In this document: positions 57,923-64,000 of the stretch, piece after piece
Position numbering within the stretch: position 1 is the stretch's first letter
How the letters are laid out: each line of letters opens with the position of its first letter
DNA from: Costus lasius
Lineage: Eukaryota; Streptophyta; Magnoliopsida; Zingiberales; Costaceae
Direction: 5' to 3'
NCBI GenBank assembly: GCA_027563935.2
Contig: CM050448.1
Span: 122,996,493-123,060,492, forward strand
Length of the DNA: 64,000 bases
Notes under the pieces: model-generated
Databases searched by the model: none
Told to the model about the DNA's origin: nothing
What the model saw: the letters and a program-made list of their open reading frames with translations, nothing else
Program-made: the position numbers and the translations under genes

Positions 57923-60900
57923 TTTCGATCCTTCCTCCAAACTATCGTACAACTGACCTCAGGTACTCCAAGTCAATTAATTACACCCCGCAGGTGAAAA
58001 ATGAATCTTTAAGCCAAACTGTCGTGGGATTTTCGTGCTTCTCGTGAAGAAGTAAAACCCTATTACTCAATAATTGAGGGGTGTTTGCTGTGACAGATGA
58101 GGATTGTGGAACCTAAGTTCAAGATGATGCATGCTTTTGAGGGGAATTGTGTGTTCTAACGTGGATAAGAGATGATTGCCGGAGGTATCATTTTAAGAAT
58201 CAGTAGCAATTGAACAGAACAGACTGGGCTCACCAGATTCCTTCGCAATTCAGTGGTCCTTTTGTTGTTTACATAGTTGATTCTGATCGATTGTTTTCTT
58301 GATTTCTCCGCAGCTTAGAGGAGAGTTACTCCTGAACAATTTCAATCCATTTCAGAGAAAAATAATATTTCTTGATCTGGTTAAAATTTCAATTGATTTG
58401 CCATGCTGTGCATTGTTAACTTAGCTGTATATTCATTTTTCCAGCATTACTTAGCAAGCTGGAAATGCACACTATATGCGTACTTATCACATGCTGAACA
58501 GTAGGAGTTCACATATGAACTGAAGCTAGATGAACTCTAATTATATACAGGCATCACTGTGAGAATTGTTTGCAGATTAAGTTGCTCATCTACGGTGCTG
58601 TAAAAGAGATAAGACTGATTAAAGTGCCAATTTAACTTATATGGTGGCTTTCTGGTTTCAAAAAAAAAAAAAAAAAAAACTCGATGTTAGTTCAACGTAG
58701 CAAAATGTACTATTAGCGGATATAATTCTCCAAGTACAAATTTTGTTCTTTTGGTATACACAACCTAATCTGCTAGCAGTATTGCAGCCACAAGTAGATT
58801 TAACCAATATTTTCTTCTTCTTTGTGTGGATAAGAGAGATAGTTGTGTGCTATGATCTTTCATTTTCCCTTTTGATCCTTTGCATGCATAATTGCAGTTT
58901 GAGATCTTCGCCAGCTTATACGACAAGCTGGTACAAATCTAGTGATGTAAAGGACAAGAATTAGCAGCATTGCAGGTGAAGGAAAACAATTGAAGATTTC
59001 CTATACTACACGGCAGGTACCATACAATTTTTTTTTTTTAGTTTTTCAAAAAACCGTTAAATCTTGTTGAAAGGTCTCTGCCAAAGAGAATTAAAAATTA
59101 CATATTGTTTAGTTCTATCAAAGGATATTAGAGAAAGTTCAGCTAAAAACAGAGATGGTGCCAATATTTGTTCCAAATGTCCATCTGTATTTACTCAGAA
59201 CTTGTATTATATTATAAATAGCCAATTTACATTTTGTCTTGCATGGTACGAGCATTTGTATGTTTTGATACTCTTGGAATCCATCCTCTATCACATGCAT
59301 GACTCTGTAGTTCTCCTTCCACCAGGATTAAATACTGTGGTAATGTACAAGAATACTAGCAGTGTTTCATCACCTGGACTTTTCTTTTGTGCTCTCTATT
59401 TGTCCTGACAAATTGTGTAGCAAAATTCTCACAACAACTGCATCTGCCACTATTACTGACATATAATGCACATCAATATCCTTAATTATTATTATTACGC
59501 AGATTGTCAGAATTTCCTCCGAGATGGGATGGTGCTGAGGGCTGACCTCCACCATAAATGCACATGATGTGCGCGTCTTGGGAAGGAGGGCTCGAGAGCC
59601 GTCTTGTAGCGCTGTGGAGCTCGTGATTTCTGCGAGTCTCGTGAACCCCCTCATCATGCATTAAAAGGGCTCCAATTAATGTATGTTATATCCCTCTCTC
59701 TTATTCTGTCTCTCTCTGACGGGTTGATGTCTTGATGAATGGATGATGGCTGGCTTAAATCTCTCCTTTTTGTTAAAAAAAAAGAGCCACTTGGTCCGAA
59801 CTTGAGTTGGAGAAAGCAACAGGGGAAGTGATGAGATTATGATTGCTTGATTTCAGTGACACAATTAAGAGATCCAATTAAAGCACTGAGTAGGACAAAC
59901 CACAGTTTAGCTTTAGAGCAAAACAAAAACCGGAAGCACATTTGGTGGGAAGAATTAGCTATAGAATCTTCTTTGTAAAGGTGTAGCTCAAATTAGGGCG
60001 TCCAATTGAGAAGAAATTTGAGGGGAGTTAGCTGCCGGCCTTGTGTTGCAAGCCAGAGGCGTACACGTTGCACTCTGGGCATCGTAATTTGCTCCGTATA
60101 TTGGTGCATTATGTACAATTTTAAGGAGCAATCCGACAAGCTATAAGTGACTAGACTAGTCTGTTATCTGTCGTATATGGCTAGGCGATACAAACGTGAA
60201 ATTAGGTGATGCAAACGAGGCCACCAGACACAGATCCTAATTCCCGGGCATCCGTGTCTTGGATAACTAACTTTAAGATTGGCTTTCTTTGATCTAATCA
60301 CGAGGAGAGTGAGCTTGACATTCATTTAGATTCAAAAAGAAAGAGAAAATTAGCAAAAGACCACTATAACTAAAGTGCTTCCATGTTAAAGACAGTTCTG
60401 CCCTCACCCATTGACTAGCTAATTGAGTTATCTCTACTCGTGACACTTTCTAAAGGTCAAAAGGACCAAGATAGATGGTCAATACATGCCAAGCATGCGT
60501 GATATTGTTTGGAGACGGAGGTGCCAATCACTTGGGAACAAGAAGCTCCTTGCTTTAACCGATGTCCAGAAATTTCCTTTATGTTACATTCATATGCCTT
60601 TAATGCTGCGGGATATTATTCCTAAATTTTGTAGAGGAGAACAAGTCTGGGGAGAGTCATCTCGGCATCATGAAATATCTTTTTGCCTTGGAGGATAAGG
60701 TATAAAACAAGATCAAAGATTTCTTCATGCACTAGTGATCAAGATGAAGGTGTCATTATGCGTTGTGGTGTCTTCTCCTTTGTTAAATCTAACATGCTTG
60801 CTTAGTTGGCCTCAAAAGGGTATCATGTTCTTAGATTAGGAGAATCTATGTTAACTAAAGTTTATGTGGATGTGGTTTAATCAATGATTCCTTCTAATTT

Positions 60901-61740
60901 ATCGTAATTTCATTTGAAAAAAAGACATTGCCATGCATAGACTTTTTTTAAGGGGTTAAGAATATCGTTTCCTTGGATGTGATTTAGAGAATCAATCATG
61001 CAGCAACAGTCCTTCCTCATACGAAAGCAAATACATAAATTTATTATTGTGCAAGTGAGCTGTAGTCTGCATGTGTCTGTATGTAATGACTGAAAAGTTC
61101 AGTAGCAATATTGAACGACAACAATGATAACTTGTACATAAGCCTCGTGAGCATGCCTTCAATTTCTATTCCCTTCATTCATAATTCATATGCTCACTGT
61201 TCACCCCTTGTCACCTGACGATCGATGCAGGAACTGAGTGACCCACATTTCTCGTAAGAGTAAGTACACGAGACATGGTCAGTGGACGCATGCAGTTATA
61301 CAGATTAGAAAAGAAAACATTACAGGCAGGCGCTGCCTCGGCCTCAAACATCAAACCACATCACAAGGGCAGCTTAACCAGAAAGCAACGGCAGGAGCGA
61401 ATTTAAAGAAGAAGAAAAAGGTGAAAGAAAATAATACTGCAACTCGCTTTCTCTGACTCTTCTTCTTGTTGGCCGTGTGGCAGTGGCACCGTGGATTCTG
61501 GAACACGAGTTTGGAGCTGTGTACGTGCAGGAAAGAACTAATAATCAATTTTGTGGCCCCCAATTGACTTAGCTAGCAATCACGGGCTCTGCCGTTGAGG
61601 CATGCACAGACTGATTGACTCCACTGAAACAATGCATGATGAAGGGGCCTCAGCTCGCTGGCTTCTCCACCTACGCAAGTTTGCTGGCTACCTATGGACC
61701 CTTGCACCAGAGTGTGCCTTAAAAAAGCTTCTCCCCGCTT
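57300..61740. other. Intergenic DNA upstream of the polygalacturonase gene
   Basis: No supported gene. It holds an (ATT)n microsatellite (57,891-57,920), an A19 run (58,661-58,679) and some CT-rich stretches (59,690-59,720). ORFs of 60-130 codons exist on both strands but show no known motif, biased composition near the microsatellite, or overlap one another. The part at 60,480-60,700 has an open frame with no recognisable domain. Confidence 0.55.
57891..57920. repeat. (ATT)n microsatellite
   Basis: About ten uninterrupted ATT units; read on the minus strand they give a run of Asn codons inside a spurious ORF. Confidence 0.95.
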
Positions 61741-62381
61741 TTTTAAGGCTGTGTATATTAGAGGGGATGAGATTTTAGAAAGTAAAAAATTTTAGGTGGA
61801 AGAGATTTTGAGAAGGAGAAAATTACTGGACACGTGAAAGGTCATGTGTCCAACGTATGTGAACGGCGTCTACGGTAGCGTCTACATCTCCAGCGACAAT
61901 GGCGGCCGAGCATGTCTGTGAGGGCGGCTACGGTGGCCGAGCACGTCTGCGAGGGTGGTCGAGCACGTCTGCGAGGGCGGCTACAGCATCTGTGCGCGGC
62001 TACGAGGGCGTATGCGGCGTCAGCGACATTTGCATCTCCAATGGCAAGCGGTGGCTGAGCACGTCTGCGAGGGCAGTTGCGACAGCCGAGCATGTCTGTG
62101 AGGGTAGTTGCAGCAGCCGAGCATGTCTGTGAGGGTGGCTACGGCATCTGCGAGCGTCTACGGCGGCGTCTGTGACATCTGCATCTCCAGCGGCAAGCGG
62201 CGGCTGAGCGCATCTGCGAGGGTGGCTGCGGCGCTTGCGATTGGGTACGAGGGTGTACGCAGTGTCTGCGAGATCTACGACAGCGTTTGCGGCATCTAAA
62301 TCTCCAGCGGCAAGCGGCGTTTGCGGCATTTGCATCTATGGCGTCTAGGGAGGGGAGGAGCTCGGACGAGCAGGGCCAGCA
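61741..62381. repeat. GC-rich block of short degenerate tandem repeats, perhaps inside a mobile element
   Basis: From GGCTGTGTATATTAGAGGGG (61,747 on) the sequence resembles the start of a terminal-repeat element. From 61,865 to 62,345 it switches to GC-rich repeats of GAGCATGTCTGTGAGGGCGG and of GCGTCTACGGC / CATCTGCATCTCCAGCGGCA themes. Higher-order units of about 150-200 bp recur (for example ATCTCCAGCGACAATGGC, ATCTCCAATGGCAAGCGG, ATCTCCAGCGGCAAGCGG). ORFs rich in Arg, Ala and Ser on both strands are composition effects. The block ends abruptly where the next element begins. Confidence 0.7.
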
Positions 62382-64000
62382 TGTTACGCCCCCGAGCGCT
62401 TGCCGGAACCCACGCCGGGAATCCCGGGCCTCGGGACGCAACAACACAGTACCTGGCAAGATAACACAGAATTCGCGAGGTACAAGACAAAATAACATAT
62501 TATAACAAAGGTCAACCCGGTCACAAATATCCATAAGTCAAACTCACAGACAGATACAAGACCGACACAGCGGTCAACAGAACCAACAACACGACCGGCG
62601 CAGCGGTCGACAGATTAAACAGATAACGAGACCGGCGCAGCGGTCAATAAGTCCAACAGATAATACGACCGGCGCAACAGTCACAAGTCTGATACAACAA
62701 AACATAATAACATACAACACTGACTTATATGCAACTCAAACACACCCAGACTGGTGGTCTCAAATTATCTATCTAATCCGCTCCAGTAGGAGCCGCGCCA
62801 GAACCTGGAGGCAAATCAAAAGGGGTTATACAACATTGATCCACGACCCTCAACTCTATAAACATAGAGTGGTCTACGACCCACAACTCTATAAAGTAGA
62901 GTAGTCCCTACCGATGGCTCTCCGAATGGTAGAGACGACTGTCCATCGACAGTCCGCTAGTGTAGCGTCCTACACTCTAATCAACCCCTCACTGGGCTGA
63001 TAAACATCCAAAACCTCAAGCCCATTATCGGACTCTCTTGGTCTATCACAGGGAGACGATGACACAACGTCTCAGACAGAAATCTCACAAGCAATACATT
63101 GAGGTACACTGAACTATCTATCACTAGATATCCAGCCCTCATGTATATATATATAACATGACATTACAATATACCGACTGACCAACAATATCAAAAACTC
63201 ATACCGTGTAGCATGCAAGCATGTTATGTCCATAGGAATTCGACACGAGTAGAACAGAAATCAGATAGTAATCAAATGTAATAACAACAATAAGAAAGGT
63301 GCCGCTAACTAAACATGTGGTTGGCACCATAACAAAGGACGGAGATAGAATCCTTACCTCAAATAGTAGACAACAGAACAGATCCAACCAGCACCGTCAC
63401 AGGTATCAGTCAACAAATCATAACAGGGTAAATTATGTATAAGTCCATGTATTCCGTTTAATCCATTTTACACATAATGATCATTTTACACGCTAATCCA
63501 GGTTTATTATGTTAATCAGATCAGATCAAGTTCGTTTAATACATGCCCATGCATGCGTTTGTATAGGTATGTACGGAGAGAGATCGGGTACTAACCTAGT
63601 TCGCAGCTACGTGCGAATGTAAATACTACCAAGGTCGGCGGAATACGCTAGAACCAACCCGCACGTGTAAACCAAAGCGTCAGCACTAGTTTCAGAGATC
63701 GCCGGAACTTAGTCGGAACAGTAGCGCCGCCGCTACAGTGTCGCCGGAACAGTATTTCCGGTGGCAGATCGGGACTTTCCGGTAACCAAACTGAAGCCGG
63801 CGCCGAGAGGAATACGGCCGTACAGTTCTTTCTTTGAGAGGACACCGGTGTCGCCGGAAAATGCAGGAAAACCGCCGGCGGCGTCGAACGCGGATGTCGC
63901 CGGAAACGGGGAAGAAGACACCGGAAACCGCCGGAAAACTAGGGGAAGTGTTCGCCAGAGACGAGGGAGGCTTGCTATGGTCGACGGAGGCGAGGCGCAG
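62382..64000. mobile_element. Probable LTR-retrotransposon end, incomplete at the window edge
   Basis: An abrupt junction at TGTTACGCCCCCGAGCGC, a form typical of plant LTR starts (TGTTACGCCC), begins a region of different character. It includes a short palindrome array (62,560-62,682), a duplicated CAACTCTATAAA..TAGAGT segment (62,850-62,905), and a final part (63,680-63,960) dense in CGCCGGAAA words. No gag or pol is visible, and the second terminal repeat and target duplication are outside the window, so class and orientation are open. Confidence 0.5.
62560..62682. repeat. Four-unit array of GACCGGCGCAGCGGTC palindromes
   Basis: GACCG(G/A)C(G/A)CA(G/A)C(G/A)GTC occurs at 62,560, 62,593, 62,630 and 62,667, spaced 33, 37 and 37 bp. 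The arms GACCG/CGGTC are inverted, so each unit can form a small hairpin. The spacers share CAACAGATAA-like sequence. Confidence 0.9.

Noticed and set aside
57566..57952. 128-codon minus-strand ORF with an Asn run
   Set aside because: Driven by the (ATT)n microsatellite; no domain, overlapping ORFs on both strands.
58661..58679. A19 run as the tail of a retrocopied gene
   Set aside because: No coding similarity upstream and no flanking target duplication seen.
61842..62534. Arg/Ala/Ser-rich ORFs in the GC-rich block
   Set aside because: Open on both strands and several frames through GC-rich repeats; no known domain.

Overview
The window is plant nuclear DNA. Its genes carry GT-AG introns, and it holds a plant MED15, a large-family polygalacturonase, and plant mobile elements: Tourist-like MITEs, a TRIM, L1-type LINE tails, a FAR1-type MULE relative and a Ulp1-type transposon gene. 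The GGGCCTGTTTGG-type MITE ends and the overall style suggest a flowering plant, probably a monocot; the species is not identified.

Layout. (1) 1-17,195: MED15 copy A on the minus strand, seven recognisable exons (14,855 down to about 1,274). It is open throughout and runs off the left edge before its C-terminal exons. (2) 17,195-34,637: a graveyard of mobile DNA and gene pieces. It holds a LINE 3' part, a 62-bp tandem array, a broken plant-transposon ORF, a 527-bp TRIM with 5-bp target duplication, and a Ulp1-type transposon gene. It also holds broken, intron-bearing pieces of alkaline/neutral invertase, enolase and probably COG4. (3) 34,638-48,499: a second, diverged, direct copy of 1,028-17,195 carrying MED15 copy B. 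Copy B is cut off at the duplication edge, frameshifted in exon 7 and altered at two splice sites. (4) 48,783-51,221: a near-perfect large inverted repeat of the 5' part of a FAR1-like gene. (5) 52,906-57,170: an apparently intact seven-exon secreted polygalacturonase on the minus strand. (6) 57,171-64,000: intergenic DNA, a GC-rich short-repeat block, and what looks like the start of an LTR-type element that runs off the right edge.

How the parts relate. The duplication is the main organising event. Its left edge in copy B joins exactly at CCATCAG to a ~400-bp segment whose only other copy here lies in polygalacturonase intron 2. The same heptamer stands at the matching position beside copy A. 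Because the two copies can be aligned, they date later insertions: copy A has a 408-bp MITE with an empty site in copy B, and copy B has a private 74-bp tandem duplication. The only genes I would call plausibly functional are MED15 copy A (transcription co-activator subunit) and the polygalacturonase (cell-wall pectin hydrolase). The FAR1 inverted repeat, if transcribed, would form a long hairpin RNA and is the most interesting candidate regulatory locus.

All exon limits come from reading splice signals and protein similarity by eye; no alignment, expression or database search was run.
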